This document shows positions 1-9,232 of a stretch of DNA of 64,000 nt, one piece after another; the first letter of the stretch is position 1; every line of letters starts with the position of its first letter. The DNA is taken from the NCBI GenBank assembly GCA_036273715.1, contig DASUHB010000072.1:62001-126000 (forward strand). Direction: 5' to 3'. Under the pieces are notes generated by a model, which saw nothing but the letters and a program-made list of their open reading frames with translations, was not told the origin of the DNA and searched no databases. The DNA is from Gemmatimonadaceae bacterium. GTDB lineage: Bacteria; Gemmatimonadota; Gemmatimonadetes; Gemmatimonadales; Gemmatimonadaceae. Both the position numbers and the translations under genes were made by a program.

Positions 1-646
1 AGCCGGCGTCGAGCACCCGGACACCGCCCTCGCCCTGCACGACCTCGAGCACCAGCGCCGCCACACGCTCGCCATCCAACACCGTCTCGAGCGTCTTGAG
101 ATCGCGCTCCACCACCGACACACCGCCGGCTAACGGACGGAACGGCGCGCGATACTTCGGCCGGTCGGTGGCCGCGAGCGTCGCGAAGAGCCGGCCGTGA
201 AACGCCCCCCGCAGCGCCAGAATTTCGTGCTTCGCCGCACCGCCAACCTCGCGCGCCCAACGACGCGCAAACTTGAAGGCGCCCTCGTTCGCCTCAGCTC
301 CCGAATTGCAGAAGAACGCGCGATCCAGCGACGACAAGCGCACCAGCTCCGCCGCCAGACGCGCCGCCGGCCGCGTGTGAAAGAGATTCGACGTGTGCAG
401 CAGCCCGGTGCCCGCCGCCTCGACCATCGTCTGCGCGATGCCGTCGTCGCCATAGCCTAACGCGTTGACGCCGATGCCGCTCGTGAAGTCGAGGTACGAG
501 CGATCATCCGCGTCGAAGACGCGTACGCCCGAACCGCGCACGAGCTCCATGGGCGGACGCTTGTACAGCCCGAGCAACGCCTCGGGCACGACCGCCGGAA
601 CTGCCTCCGGCGTCAAGCTCTGAGCAGAGAGGGGAAGTGCGGTCAC
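1..646 (-). CDS. argD: Acetylornithine aminotransferase, C-terminally truncated by window edge
   Basis: PLP-dependent class III aminotransferase of arginine biosynthesis, converting N-acetylglutamate semialdehyde to N-acetylornithine. About 215 N-terminal residues are present; the catalytic lysine region lies outside the window. Visible family features are the early LDFTSGIGVNALG stretch, the CNSGAEANE motif (SGAEA is diagnostic of the ornithine/acetylornithine transaminase group), the FHGR segment and VQGEGG near the edge. The start is a GTG at 644-646 that overlaps the argB stop as GTGA, so it is translationally coupled as the last visible gene of argC-argB-argD. The family contains close relatives (GABA or succinylornithine transaminases), but the operon makes ArgD the best call. 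Confidence 0.9.
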   Translation of the reverse strand, partial: MTALPLSAQSLTPEAVPAVVPEALLGLYKRPPMELVRGSGVRVFDADDRSYLDFTSGIGVNALGYGDDGIAQTMVEAAGTGLLHTSNLFHTRPAARLAAELVRLSSLDRAFFCNSGAEANEGAFKFARRWAREVGGAAKHEILALRGAFHGRLFATLAATDRPKYRAPFRPLAGGVSVVERDLKTLETVLDGERVAALVLEVVQGEGGVRVLDAG

Positions 647-1410
647 ACCAGGCTCCGTGTTGGCGCGAGCACCGTACCTCGCGCCGGATCGAGAAGCGCA
701 TCGAGATCGCCGATGCGAACGCGCGACACACCGCGTTCGACCGCCGCGAGCCCGGCGCTGAGTTTCGCGACCATACCGCCGGTCGCGGTCCCATCGGAAA
801 TCGCCGCCGCCGCCTCATCGGCATCGAGCTGCGGCACTACCATGCCGTTCGCCCGCACACCGGGCACATCGGACACGAACAGCAACTCGTCGGCTTCGAG
901 CGCCACGGCGATTGCCGCCGCCGCATCATCGCCGTTCACGTTGAGCGCGCCGGCTGCACCCGGGCGCGCGTCGAGATCGCGCGCCAACGGCGACACGACG
1001 GGCAGATACGCCCCCGCGAGCAGATGGCGCAGCACCGCGGCGTCCACCCATGCCGGCTCGCCCACGTGCCCGAGCTCCGCGCCGGCAATGCGCCGCGCGC
1101 CTAACAACCCCGCATCCTCGCCCGACATGCCGATCGCCGGCACCGCCGCCGCCGTTAGGCGGGCGACGAGATCCTTGTTCACCCCGCCCGACAGCGCCAT
1201 CCGAATGATCTGGATGTCCGCCTCGCGCGTCACGCGCCGGCCGCGCACGAACGCCGCCGGCGCGCCGAGCGCGCGCTGCAGCGCCGACACCTGATCGCCG
1301 CCGCCGTGCACGATGCACATCGCACCGGGACCCGCGAACCACGCCGCATGCACCGCCGCCGGCAGCCGCGCATCGTCCTGTGCACGGCCGCCGAACTTGA
1401 TCACGCGCAT
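643..1410 (-). CDS. argB: Acetylglutamate kinase
   Basis: Amino-acid-kinase family enzyme that phosphorylates N-acetylglutamate, the second step of arginine synthesis. It is 255 aa. Visible motifs are VIKFGG at the N-terminus (nucleotide and phosphate binding), VHGGG near residue 35, RRVTREAD (substrate loop), NVNGDDAA and LLFVSDVPGV (the usual LTDV.GV). It is somewhat shorter than many ArgB proteins (about 260-300 aa), with no obvious missing core. I chose the ATG at 1410 because it overlaps the argC stop as TGATG; the open frame continues upstream but only through argC. Its own stop overlaps argD. Three overlapping starts show one co-translated operon. Confidence 0.93.
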   Translation of the reverse strand: MRVIKFGGRAQDDARLPAAVHAAWFAGPGAMCIVHGGGDQVSALQRALGAPAAFVRGRRVTREADIQIIRMALSGGVNKDLVARLTAAAVPAIGMSGEDAGLLGARRIAGAELGHVGEPAWVDAAVLRHLLAGAYLPVVSPLARDLDARPGAAGALNVNGDDAAAAIAVALEADELLFVSDVPGVRANGMVVPQLDADEAAAAISDGTATGGMVAKLSAGLAAVERGVSRVRIGDLDALLDPARGTVLAPTRSLV

Positions 1411-2375
1411 CACGCCGGCAACCCCATCGCTTCGTCGAGCCCCGCCAGCAGATTCCCGTTCTGCAGCGCCTGCCCGGCCGCACCCTTCACCAGATTGTCG
1501 ATGGCCGCCACGACGATCAGCGTGGGACGACGCACATCCGCCGCCGGATGCACCGTGATGCTGGCGACGTTTCGATGCACTACGTCGCGCAGCGCCGGCA
1601 CCGCATCCGTGATGTCCACGAACGGCTCGCCGGCGAATTGCGCCCGCCACAGGTCGAGCGGATTCGACAGCGACTCGGCTAACGGCACGGTGATGGTCGC
1701 CAGAATCCCGCGCGATACCGGTAAGAGGTGCGGTGTGAACACCAGGTCGGCGTCGCAGCCCAGCGCCCGCATCACGGCGCGCATCTCGGCCAGATGCCGG
1801 TGCGTGTTGCCTAACGCATAGGGGCGGTAGTCGCCGTTCACTTCGGCGAACATCAGGTCCTGGCGCGGCGTGATGCCCGCGCCCGTCACGCCGCTCGCCG
1901 CCGCCACGCTCACGCAGCCGCCCGGCGCGATGAGCCCCCGCACCAGCAGCGGCAACACGCCGAGCAGCACGGCGGTGGCATAGCAGCCCGGGTTGGCGAC
2001 CACCTGCGCCGCCCGCACCTGATCGCGCGCCAGCTCCGTTAGGCCGTACGGCACCGTCATCGCGCCGCCCGCGCTGCCCGGGCGCAGATCCGCCGACAGA
2101 TCCACCACCTTCGCCCCGGCCGCTTGCGCCGCTTCCACCCAGCGCCGAGATGCGCCGTGCGGCAGCGCGCTGAAGATCAGCTGCGCCCGGTCCAACGGCG
2201 CGTCGTCGTGCGCCAGAAAGGTCACCAGCTGCGTTCCACACCGCGCCGTCGACCCGCGCTGCTCGTTCGCGCTCGCGAACACCAACTCGGCGCACGGATG
2301 CCGCCCGAGAAGCGCACACAACTCGCGCCCCGCGTACCCGCTCGCGCCCAGGACACCCACAGAGACTTTATGCAC
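1410..2375 (-). CDS. argC: N-acetyl-gamma-glutamyl-phosphate reductase
   Basis: NADPH-dependent reductase of N-acetylglutamyl phosphate, third step of arginine synthesis; 321 aa. The N-terminal Rossmann motif GASGYAG is at residues 10-16, and the catalytic cysteine sits in ANPGCYAT. First gene of argC-argB-argD. The start is a GTG at 2373-2375. This codon lies inside a perfect inverted repeat that is the likely ArgR operator, and no Shine-Dalgarno sequence precedes it, so the mRNA may be leaderless or start at the in-frame GTG at 2358-2360. It is divergent from argR, which suggests repression by the neighbouring regulator when arginine is plentiful. Confidence 0.93.
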   Translation of the reverse strand: MHKVSVGVLGASGYAGRELCALLGRHPCAELVFASANEQRGSTARCGTQLVTFLAHDDAPLDRAQLIFSALPHGASRRWVEAAQAAGAKVVDLSADLRPGSAGGAMTVPYGLTELARDQVRAAQVVANPGCYATAVLLGVLPLLVRGLIAPGGCVSVAAASGVTGAGITPRQDLMFAEVNGDYRPYALGNTHRHLAEMRAVMRALGCDADLVFTPHLLPVSRGILATITVPLAESLSNPLDLWRAQFAGEPFVDITDAVPALRDVVHRNVASITVHPAADVRRPTLIVVAAIDNLVKGAAGQALQNGNLLAGLDEAMGLPA

Positions 2376-2389
2376 AAGCTATGCATAAA
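2367..2389. promoter_or_regulatory. Candidate ArgR operator at argC start
   Basis: Perfect 8-bp inverted repeat, TTTATGCA (2367-2374), a 7-bp spacer, then TGCATAAA (2382-2389). It is AT-rich in a GC-rich context, covers the argC start codon and lies between argC and argR. ArgR/AhrC proteins bind AT-rich palindromes with TGCATA- or TGAAT-like half-sites, so an ARG box is inferred. Confidence 0.65.
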
Positions 2390-2480
2390 CACGCATCCGC
2401 GTGCTGTCAATGCCGCCGCGCGCCTGGAGAAGATCGCCCGAAGCCTGGCCGCCACGGCCCGGTCGGCTGTATCCTCCGGC

Positions 2481-2936
2481 ATGGCCAACAAGCGCGACCG
2501 ACAAGCCACGATCCGCGAGCTCATCGACGGACGCCCGGTGGAGAGCCAGGAAGAGCTGCGAAAGCTCCTCCTGCATCGCGGCTGGGACGTCACCCAGTCC
2601 ACGCTCTCGCGCGATCTCCGCGAGCTCCGCATCGCGCGAGTCCCCTTACCCGATGGCGGTGCGCGCTACGCAGTCGCCACCGCCGCCGAAGACGACTCCC
2701 CGCGCCTCGATGCGCTCCTCCCCCATTTCTTCACCCACATCGACGGCGTCGGCGAGCTCATTGTGCTCCACACGCTGAGAAGCGGCGCCCAACCGATCAG
2801 CGAAGCCCTCGACGCCGAAGAATGGCCCGAGATCATCGGCACCATCGGCGGCGAGGACACCGTCCTCATCATCTGCCGCTCCGCAACCGCCCGCGAAAAA
2901 GTCATCCGCCGGCTCAAGAGCCTCGCCGAAGCCTGA
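2481..2936 (+). CDS. argR: Arginine repressor ArgR
   Basis: Transcriptional regulator of arginine metabolism, 151 aa, the normal family length. The N-terminal winged helix contains TQSTLSRDLREL (recognition helix; SRDL is typical of ArgR). The C-terminal hexamerisation and arginine-binding domain has GTIGGEDTVLIICRS, matching the usual GTIAGDDTIL. I start at the ATG at 2481; the frame is open further upstream but runs through argC antisense and the operator. It sits between the divergent argC operon and argG-argH, both of which carry palindromic operators, so it probably controls both and may autoregulate. Confidence 0.93.
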   Translation: MANKRDRQATIRELIDGRPVESQEELRKLLLHRGWDVTQSTLSRDLRELRIARVPLPDGGARYAVATAAEDDSPRLDALLPHFFTHIDGVGELIVLHTLRSGAQPISEALDAEEWPEIIGTIGGEDTVLIICRSATAREKVIRRLKSLAEA

Positions 2937-2973
2937 TCCGCATCCGCTGGATGTATCGCGCCAATCAAATGCC

Positions 2974-3023
2974 TTGACGCCCCCGGGTCGTGAGAGTAAA
3001 TATGCATAGCCACAGCATATTTA
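2974..3023 (+). promoter_or_regulatory. argG promoter overlapped by candidate ArgR operator
   Basis: A sigma70-type promoter is visible: TTGACG (2974-2979), a 17-bp spacer, TAAATA (2997-3002). The -10 box lies inside a perfect 9-bp inverted repeat, TAAATATGC (2997-3005), 9-bp spacer, GCATATTTA (3015-3023). An operator over the -10 is the classic position for repression. The half-sites share ATGCA/TGCAT with the argC operator. Confidence 0.7.
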
Positions 3024-3043
3024 TCCTGACCGCCGGAGCCGTC

Positions 3044-4306
3044 ATGATTCGCACGATCGCCCTCGCTTACTCGGGTGGACTCGACACCTCGATCATTGTC
3101 CCCTGGCTGCGCGAGCACTACGGCGCACGCGTCGTCTGCGTCGCCGCCGACATCGGACAGGGCCAGGAGCTCTCCGGCGTCCGCGAGAAAGCCATCGCCT
3201 CCGGCGCCGCCGAGTGCTACGTGGAAGACCTGCGACACGAATTCGTCACCGAATACGTGTGGCCGACACTCCGCGCCGGCGCCGTCTATGGACGCAAATA
3301 CCTCCTCGGCACGTCCATGGCGCGCCCGCTCATCGCCAAGCGCCAAGTGGAAGTCGCGCGAGCTGTGAACGCCGACGCCCTCGCCCACGGATGCACCGGC
3401 AAGGGCAACGACCAGGTCCGCTTCGAGCTCACCTATGCGGCCTTCGCGCCCGACCTGCCCGTCATCGCGCCGTGGCGCGAATGGAATATCCGCAGCCGCG
3501 AGGACGCCATCGCCTACGCCGCAGCCCACCACGTGCCGGTCACCGCAACACGCGACAAGATCTACTCGCGCGACCGCAACCTCTGGCACCTGTCCCACGA
3601 AGGCGGCGTGCTCGAAAACCCGGCGTCCGTTCCGCCCGACGACTTGTTCCTGCTCACCGCCAATCCGGCATCCGCGCCTAACGTACCCGAAGACGTCGTC
3701 ATCGGCTTCGTGGCCGGCACGCCCGTGTCGGTCAACGGCCAGTCCCTGTCGCCGGTGGCCATTATCGAGACGCTCAACACCATTGGCGGACGCCACGGCG
3801 TCGGCCGCATCGACCTGGTCGAGGATCGTCTCGTGGGCATGAAGTCACGCGGCGTCTATGAGACTCCGGGCGGCACCCTGCTCCACACCGCGCACTCCGA
3901 GCTCGAGCAGCTCGTGCTCGATCGCCGCACACTCGCCGCGAAAGACGTCATCGCACCCCGCTATGCCGATCTCGTATACGAGGGCCGGTGGTGGACCACC
4001 GAGCGCGAAGCATACGATGCATTCGTGAACACCACGCAGCAGCGCATCACCGGCAGCATCACGCTGCGTCTGTTCAAGGGCACCGTCACCGTTGCCGGTC
4101 GCGCCAGCGAGCACGCGCTCTACGACGAACGCTTCGTGACCTTCGGCGAAGACGACGTCTACCAGCAGAGCGATGCCGCCGGCTTCATCCGACTCTACGG
4201 ACTCTCCCAGCGCGTGCGAGCGCTCAAGGACCGCGAGCTGGACGACGCCGCCATCGACAACGCACCCGCCGCCGAGGGAGCGCCCGAAGCGCTCGCCATC
4301 GCGTGA
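3044..4306 (+). CDS. argG: Argininosuccinate synthase
   Basis: ATP-dependent ligation of citrulline and aspartate, penultimate step of arginine synthesis; 420 aa. The N-terminal ATP-pyrophosphatase loop [10 protein letters not shown] is at residues 6-15; [21 protein letters not shown]-like HEGGVLENP and the aspartate and citrulline regions follow. The frame is open upstream to 2990, but that would translate the promoter and operator. The ATG at 3044 has GGAG at 3034-3037 and gives the standard N-terminus. The stop overlaps argH (GTGA), so argG and argH form one operon. Confidence 0.95.
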   Translation: MIRTIALAYSGGLDTSIIVPWLREHYGARVVCVAADIGQGQELSGVREKAIASGAAECYVEDLRHEFVTEYVWPTLRAGAVYGRKYLLGTSMARPLIAKRQVEVARAVNADALAHGCTGKGNDQVRFELTYAAFAPDLPVIAPWREWNIRSREDAIAYAAAHHVPVTATRDKIYSRDRNLWHLSHEGGVLENPASVPPDDLFLLTANPASAPNVPEDVVIGFVAGTPVSVNGQSLSPVAIIETLNTIGGRHGVGRIDLVEDRLVGMKSRGVYETPGGTLLHTAHSELEQLVLDRRTLAAKDVIAPRYADLVYEGRWWTTEREAYDAFVNTTQQRITGSITLRLFKGTVTVAGRASEHALYDERFVTFGEDDVYQQSDAAGFIRLYGLSQRVRALKDRELDDAAIDNAPAAEGAPEALAIA

Positions 4307-5712
4307 CGTCGCTCAAGCTCGTCGGCGCCGACGCCACCGCACACAAACTCTGGGGCGGACGCTTCGGCGGCGACACCGCACCGGCCCTCGACGCGCTCAA
4401 CCGTTCCATCGGCGTCGACTTCCGCCTGTGGCCCTTCGATGTGCGTCTGTCCAAGGCCTGGGCAGTCGCCCTGTGGAGCGCCGGCGTCCTAACGGTGCAG
4501 GAAAGCCAGCGCCTCGAGCGCGGCCTTGACGCGGTCGCGGCCCGCTTGCGCGCCGGCGCGACGCCGGTCGCATCCGATGAAGACGTGCATACAATGATCG
4601 ACCGGCTGTTGCACGAGGAAGTGGGCGAGCTCGCCTCGAAGCTCCACACCGGTCGCAGCCGCAACGACCAGGTCGCGACCGCCACGCGCCTCTGGACGAT
4701 GGACGCATGCGCGGAGCTCGATGTCCACATCCGCGAGCTCCAGCGCGTGATACTCGGCCACGCCGAATCGCTGGAGCGCGACGGCACGCTCATGCCCGCG
4801 TACACGCACATGCAGCGCGCCCAACCGATTGCGGCCGCACACTGGATGCTGGCGCACTTCTGGCCGCTCGACCGCGATCGCACCCGCCTGGCGCAGACCG
4901 CCCGCGCCACCGCGAGTCTTCCGTTAGGCGCAGGCGCCGTCGCCGGATGCGCCTATCCGATTTCGCGCGTCCTGTTGCAGGGCAGCCTCGGCTTCGACCG
5001 CTTGAGCCGGAACAGCGTCGACGCCGTGAGCGATCGCGATTTCGTCGCCGAGCTGATGTTCACGATCGCGCTGCTCGGCACACATCTCTCGCGGCTCGCC
5101 GAAGACCTCGTACTCTACGGCAGCTCCGAATTCTCGTTCGTTCAATTCGGCGACGCGTTCACCACCGGCTCGAGCATGATGCCGCAGAAGCGCAACCCGG
5201 ATGCGCTCGAGCTCGCACGCGGCTCGAGCGCCCGCGTCCTCGGCGATCTCACAGCCTTGCTCGCCACGCTGAAAGGACTGCCGAGCGGATACAACAAAGA
5301 TCTGCAGGACGACAAACACGCACTCTTCGATGCGGTCGACACCATGCGTCTCGTACTGCCGGCCGTTGCCGGCGCACTGGCCGAGATCACGTTCCGGGCC
5401 GATCGCATGCATGCCGCACTGTCGAGCGCCATGATGGCCACCGACCTCGCCGACTATCTCGTGCGCAAGGGCGCGACCTTTCGTGAGGCGCACGCGAGCG
5501 TCGGCCGACTCGTGCGCGAGAGCGACGAGCGCGGTGTCGAGCTCCACAGCCTGCCGCTCAAATCGTTTCTCGCCGCGCATGCGCTGTTCGCCGGCGATGT
5601 CTTCGATGCGCTCTCCCCGGCGGCGTCGGTGGAACGACGCGACGTCGAAGGCGGCACTGGGCCTAACGCACTACGCGAGCAGATCGTGGGCGCGCGGCTG
5701 GCGCTCGCATAG
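4303..5712 (+). CDS. argH: Argininosuccinate lyase
   Basis: Cleaves argininosuccinate to arginine and fumarate; 469 aa, normal length. It belongs to the fumarase/aspartase superfamily, shown by the signature loop [13 protein letters not shown] around residues 286-298. The N-terminal LWGGRFGG and the [13 protein letters not shown] segment are specific to argininosuccinate lyase. The start is a GTG at 4303-4305 overlapping the argG stop, so the two genes are translationally coupled. It completes the biosynthetic set with argD, argB, argC and argG. Confidence 0.95.
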   Translation: MTSLKLVGADATAHKLWGGRFGGDTAPALDALNRSIGVDFRLWPFDVRLSKAWAVALWSAGVLTVQESQRLERGLDAVAARLRAGATPVASDEDVHTMIDRLLHEEVGELASKLHTGRSRNDQVATATRLWTMDACAELDVHIRELQRVILGHAESLERDGTLMPAYTHMQRAQPIAAAHWMLAHFWPLDRDRTRLAQTARATASLPLGAGAVAGCAYPISRVLLQGSLGFDRLSRNSVDAVSDRDFVAELMFTIALLGTHLSRLAEDLVLYGSSEFSFVQFGDAFTTGSSMMPQKRNPDALELARGSSARVLGDLTALLATLKGLPSGYNKDLQDDKHALFDAVDTMRLVLPAVAGALAEITFRADRMHAALSSAMMATDLADYLVRKGATFREAHASVGRLVRESDERGVELHSLPLKSFLAAHALFAGDVFDALSPAASVERRDVEGGTGPNALREQIVGARLALA

Positions 5713-5738
5713 CCGCTGCCCCACGCCAGGAGCATGAA

Positions 5739-5770
5739 AAACGGAGGACACCGTTCGGCGCCCCCCGTTT
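5739..5770 (-). terminator. Intrinsic terminator between convergent argH and a membrane-protein gene
   Basis: Imperfect inverted repeat AAACGGAGG (5739-5747) and CCCCCCGTTT (5761-5770). Read on the minus strand it is followed by TTTTT, so it best terminates the gene at 5785-6231. It may also slow readthrough from argH, although the plus strand lacks a long T-run. Confidence 0.55.
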
Positions 5771-5784
5771 CGCGTGGCCGTCAG

Positions 5785-6231
5785 TCATTGGCCAACGCTG
5801 GCCGACGTCACGTAAAACTCGGTGTCGCCGAAACACGATGTCGGCACACCGCGGTGCTCCTCGAACGTGAGCGCGACACGCTTCCCCATGTTCTGCTCGA
5901 TCTGCTTCGCCACGGCTGCGTCGCGCACCGTAAAATGGAAAATCTGCGGCATGGTCCCAGGCAGGTTCGCCATGGCCAACTCTCCCTCCCACGTCTTACA
6001 CACCCATCCCTCTTTCGCAAACTTCTGCACGTAACCCGATCGCTCGCCGTGTCCGTACGAAAACGTCAACGTCGACCATCCGTACAGCACGAACAACAAA
6101 ATCGGAATCAGAAATACCATGGCGACGTATCGTTTCCACTTGAGCCGGCGACGCTTCTTCGGTGCCGGGTCCTGTGCCGCCATGTCTTCCGTGTTGTACG
6201 CCCTCGGCGGTTGTTCCATGTCGTCAACCAT
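5785..6231 (-). CDS. Membrane-anchored hypothetical protein
   Basis: 148 aa; I do not recognise a characterised family. A basic stretch (KKRRRLKWKR, about residues 25-34) precedes one strong hydrophobic helix (about 36-52), giving an N-in topology with a small extracytoplasmic C-terminal domain. That domain contains CKTWEGELAMANLPG and ends FYVTS. Similar short single-span proteins are widespread in environmental bacteria without known function. There are two cysteines in the outer domain. It is convergent with argH and separated from it by a terminator, so it is unlikely to belong to the arginine unit. Confidence 0.6.
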   Translation of the reverse strand: MVDDMEQPPRAYNTEDMAAQDPAPKKRRRLKWKRYVAMVFLIPILLFVLYGWSTLTFSYGHGERSGYVQKFAKEGWVCKTWEGELAMANLPGTMPQIFHFTVRDAAVAKQIEQNMGKRVALTFEEHRGVPTSCFGDTEFYVTSASVGQ

Positions 6232-6331
6232 GTGGCAGCTCCAGTAGAGTAGAGTTCCAGCGTCGGAGCCGGGGCCGCGTCGCCCGCGGCGGCCGCATCC
6301 TTTCGCACATCGGTCCCGTTAGGTTTCGCGC

Positions 6332-7591
6332 ATGACCTTCGCGACTCGCCGGCACACCGTCACCACGGTAGTGGGCGGCATCCCGGTTGGAAGCTCCCAT
6401 CCGGTGGTGGTGCAGTCCATGACCAACACCGACACCGCGGACGCCGAAAGTACCGCGGCACAGGTCATCGCGCTTGCGCGCGCCGGGTCCGAGCTCGTGC
6501 GCATCACGGTCAACACACCGGAAGCAGCCGCCGCGGTCGAGGAGATCGTTCACCGGGTAGCAGACGCCGGCGTCCAGGCTCCGATCATTGGCGACTTTCA
6601 CTACAACGGACATCTGCTCCTCGATCGCTATCCGGCCTGCGCCCGTTCGCTCGCCAAATATCGGATCAACCCCGGAAATGTGGGCGGCAAACGACGCGAC
6701 GAGAATTTCCGTACGATAGTGCAGATCGCCGTCGCGAACGACAAGCCCGTCCGCATCGGCGTCAACTGGGGATCGCTCGACCAGGACCTCCTGACAGCGC
6801 TCATGGATGAGAACGCGCGGAGCGCCGTGCCGCGCGATGCCCGTGATGTGTACATCGACGCGATGCTCGAAAGCGCGCTGCGCTCTGCTCAGCTCGCCGA
6901 GGAGACGGGGCTCGGCCACGACCGGATCATTCTCTCCGCGAAAGTGTCCGGCGTGCGCGATCTCGTCGATGTCTATCGACTGCTGGCCCGGCGCTGCGAC
7001 TATCCGCTGCACCTTGGCCTTACGGAAGCGGGCCTCGGCATGAAAGGCACGGTCGTGAGCACGGCCGCGCTTTCGATCCTGTTGGGCGAAGGTATCGGCG
7101 ACACGATCCGTGTGTCGCTCACGCCGCGTCCCGGCGGCGACCGCACCGAAGAGGTGCTCATCGCCCAACAAATCCTTCAGTCCCTCGGCTTGCGCACGTT
7201 CACGCCGCAGGTTTCGGCGTGCCCGGGGTGCGGACGCACGACGTCCACATTCTTTCAGCACATGGCCGAGGACATTCAGACGTATTTGCGCGAGCAGATG
7301 CCGGTGTGGCGCACACGGCATCCCGGCGTCGAAGAAATGCGCGTCGCCGTCATGGGATGCGTCGTCAACGGACCGGGCGAGTCGAAGCACGCGAACATCG
7401 GCATCTCGCTGCCCGGCACGTTCGAAGAGCCGAAGGCGCCGGTGTACGTGGACGGAAAGCTCGCCGTCACGCTCAAAGGCGATCGCATCGTTGCGGAATT
7501 CCTGTCCATTCTCGAGGACTACGTGGCGCGCACGTATCCGGCGCCGAAGGACGCCGCGTTACAGCCACCGTCGGTCGCGGCGTCTACCTGA
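6332..7591 (+). CDS. ispG: 4-hydroxy-3-methylbut-2-en-1-yl diphosphate synthase (flavodoxin/ferredoxin)
   Basis: IspG (GcpE) reduces 2-C-methyl-erythritol cyclodiphosphate to HMBPP in the MEP isoprenoid pathway; 419 aa. The N-terminal TIM-barrel half starts at [19 protein letters not shown], the classic IspG opening. The C-terminal half carries the [4Fe-4S] ligands, seen in ACPGCGRTT (CxxC) and later GCVVNGPGE. The [10 protein letters not shown] block is diagnostic. It is a single-gene unit whose 3' end overlaps the convergent downstream gene by 8 nt. Confidence 0.96.
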   Translation: MTFATRRHTVTTVVGGIPVGSSHPVVVQSMTNTDTADAESTAAQVIALARAGSELVRITVNTPEAAAAVEEIVHRVADAGVQAPIIGDFHYNGHLLLDRYPACARSLAKYRINPGNVGGKRRDENFRTIVQIAVANDKPVRIGVNWGSLDQDLLTALMDENARSAVPRDARDVYIDAMLESALRSAQLAEETGLGHDRIILSAKVSGVRDLVDVYRLLARRCDYPLHLGLTEAGLGMKGTVVSTAALSILLGEGIGDTIRVSLTPRPGGDRTEEVLIAQQILQSLGLRTFTPQVSACPGCGRTTSTFFQHMAEDIQTYLREQMPVWRTRHPGVEEMRVAVMGCVVNGPGESKHANIGISLPGTFEEPKAPVYVDGKLAVTLKGDRIVAEFLSILEDYVARTYPAPKDAALQPPSVAAST

Positions 7592-8708
7592 GCGGCGGCG
7601 CGCCCCTGGGCAGGCGCGGACTCCGCTTGCCTAACGTCGCGATCATCGCGCCGAGCTCGTCCATGATCGGCGCCTCGAATCCGGTCTGGACGAGACGAAT
7701 GTAGACGTTGTGGAACCACGGAAGGGCGCCGTCTCCCCCGGCCAGCGCGTTCGCCTGCGACACGACGTCGTCGGGAAAACTCGTCCGACTCAGATCGGCC
7801 AGGAGCGTGCCCGCGGCGTGCAGCATCACCGCCGCGATCACCCACTTCCCGCGCTCGTCCGCTCCGCCGATCCGGTCGAGGAGATCGGCCCGCCGTTCAT
7901 CCGACGACAGCTCCACGTATTCATCGTCGTTTCGCCGTTCGACGACATTCGACAGCGCGCCGAGCACGGCCGCCCCGAACTTCTCGCCGACGCGCGCGTT
8001 CAGCACGTCCTCGGCCGCCCCGTCGCGCACGTAGTCCTGCACGACGTCGCGGAGCACGCCGGCCACGACGGTGTCGTCATCGCGGCCATAGCGCGACAGG
8101 ATCACAGCTACGTTAGGCGCGGCCGTGAGGTACGGCAGACGCGTCCCGCGCCGCACCTGTTGATCGTGGTGCTTGGCCGCGAACGCGAGCGCGTGGTTGA
8201 TGCGATCCGAGTAGCCCGTCTTCAGTCTGGCGAATCGCCGCACCAGCATCTCGAGTCCCGCCGCGTCCTCATCGCCGAAGGTGTCTTTCGTCTCCGAATC
8301 GATGTCGAGCACGGCGATCAATTCGATACCGGGACCGAATACCGGCACCACGATTTCGGACTGCGCGCGCGCATCGCACACGATGTGGTCGGGGAATTCC
8401 TGCACGTCGGGCACGACGATCGTGCGGCCCGTCTCGGCCGCGCGCCCGCACACGCCGCGTCCGAACTCTATCGTTAGGCAGCCGAGCGTTCCCTGGTACG
8501 GACCGACGACGAGCTGGCGTCCCGGCACGGCGACCTGATAGAATCCGGTCCACAGGAAGCCGAACGCGTGATGCAGCACGGCCGACATCGTCGACATGAT
8601 GGCCACGCGATCCGCAATGCCCTCGAGCACCGCATCGAGATGCGCATCGACTTGGGCGTACGCCGCCGCGCGCGGCGCACCGCGCAGGTCGAGAATCGCT
8701 TCAGCCAT
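7584..8708 (-). CDS. Free-methionine-(R)-sulfoxide reductase (GAF) fused to degenerate SpoT/RelA-type HD domain
   Basis: 374 aa with two domains. Residues about 15-160 match fRMsr, a GAF-fold enzyme that reduces free methionine-R-sulfoxide. All three signature cysteines are present (C77 in LGCLTI, C87 in RGVCGRA, C111 in HIVCDAR), with SEIVVPVF and LDIDSE. Residues about 172-330 resemble the RelA/SpoT hydrolase domain ([21 protein letters not shown], about 173-193). The metal ligands are lost: the His of the PYxxHP motif is Ala196 and the HD pair is Arg220-Asp221 (VLRDVVQD for LLHDVVED). The first domain should be active; the second is probably a non-catalytic sensor or scaffold. It overlaps ispG convergently. 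Confidence 0.8.
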   Translation of the reverse strand: MAEAILDLRGAPRAAAYAQVDAHLDAVLEGIADRVAIMSTMSAVLHHAFGFLWTGFYQVAVPGRQLVVGPYQGTLGCLTIEFGRGVCGRAAETGRTIVVPDVQEFPDHIVCDARAQSEIVVPVFGPGIELIAVLDIDSETKDTFGDEDAAGLEMLVRRFARLKTGYSDRINHALAFAAKHHDQQVRRGTRLPYLTAAPNVAVILSRYGRDDDTVVAGVLRDVVQDYVRDGAAEDVLNARVGEKFGAAVLGALSNVVERRNDDEYVELSSDERRADLLDRIGGADERGKWVIAAVMLHAAGTLLADLSRTSFPDDVVSQANALAGGDGALPWFHNVYIRLVQTGFEAPIMDELGAMIATLGKRSPRLPRGAPPLR

Positions 8709-8732
8709 CGAAAGCCATCCTGCCGGTTTGCG

Positions 8733-9167
8733 TTAGGCGCCAGTCGCGAGGCGAGCCAGGAAGAGACGGTCGAGCACGAACAGCACGCCCCCGTGAGCAA
8801 CGAGCGCCATGCCGATACCGGTGAGATCCAGCCGCTTCACCAGCGCGACCCCCACCCAGATCACCACGGCCGCCACAGCCACGAGCCATGCGTCGCCGAT
8901 CGTCGCCAGCCGGACCTGCGCCGTGAGGCGCAGCGCGCTCGCGAAGTCGCGCTCCGCAAGGCCGCGCAGCCGCACCAACGCAAACCCACACTCCGCCACT
9001 CCCCACACCGCCATCGTGCCGGCGAACCAGACCGCAAGCGGGGCGCGCGCCCGTTGCACGCGCAGCGCCACGATCACTCCCGCACCGAGCAGGAAACTCG
9101 ATGCGCCCCAGATGAGGAGCTGCAACACGTGAAGCCGTTCCACGACCAACAGATCCGGCGACCACAC
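8733..9167 (-). CDS. Four-helix integral membrane protein of unknown function
   Basis: 144 aa with about four predicted transmembrane segments (residues roughly 14-35, 43-62, 91-110 and 115-133), joined by short basic loops. There is no recognisable motif. It lies 24 nt upstream of the GAF-HD gene on the same strand and is probably co-transcribed with it, which might link it to the same stress function. Its TAA stop (8733-8735) lies inside a copy of the dispersed GTTAGGC word. Confidence 0.55.
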   Translation of the reverse strand: MWSPDLLVVERLHVLQLLIWGASSFLLGAGVIVALRVQRARAPLAVWFAGTMAVWGVAECGFALVRLRGLAERDFASALRLTAQVRLATIGDAWLVAVAAVVIWVGVALVKRLDLTGIGMALVAHGGVLFVLDRLFLARLATGA

Positions 9168-9232
9168 GTCAGGTGCGTCGTTCGAAAAGTCGTCGTGCGC
9201 GGCTCACCCGTGCAATGTATGCCCCGCGCGCG

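Noticed and set aside
643-2319. 558-aa apparent fusion of argB with upstream sequence
   Set aside because: The N-terminal part is argC DNA read in the wrong frame; the ATG at 1410 couples to argC.
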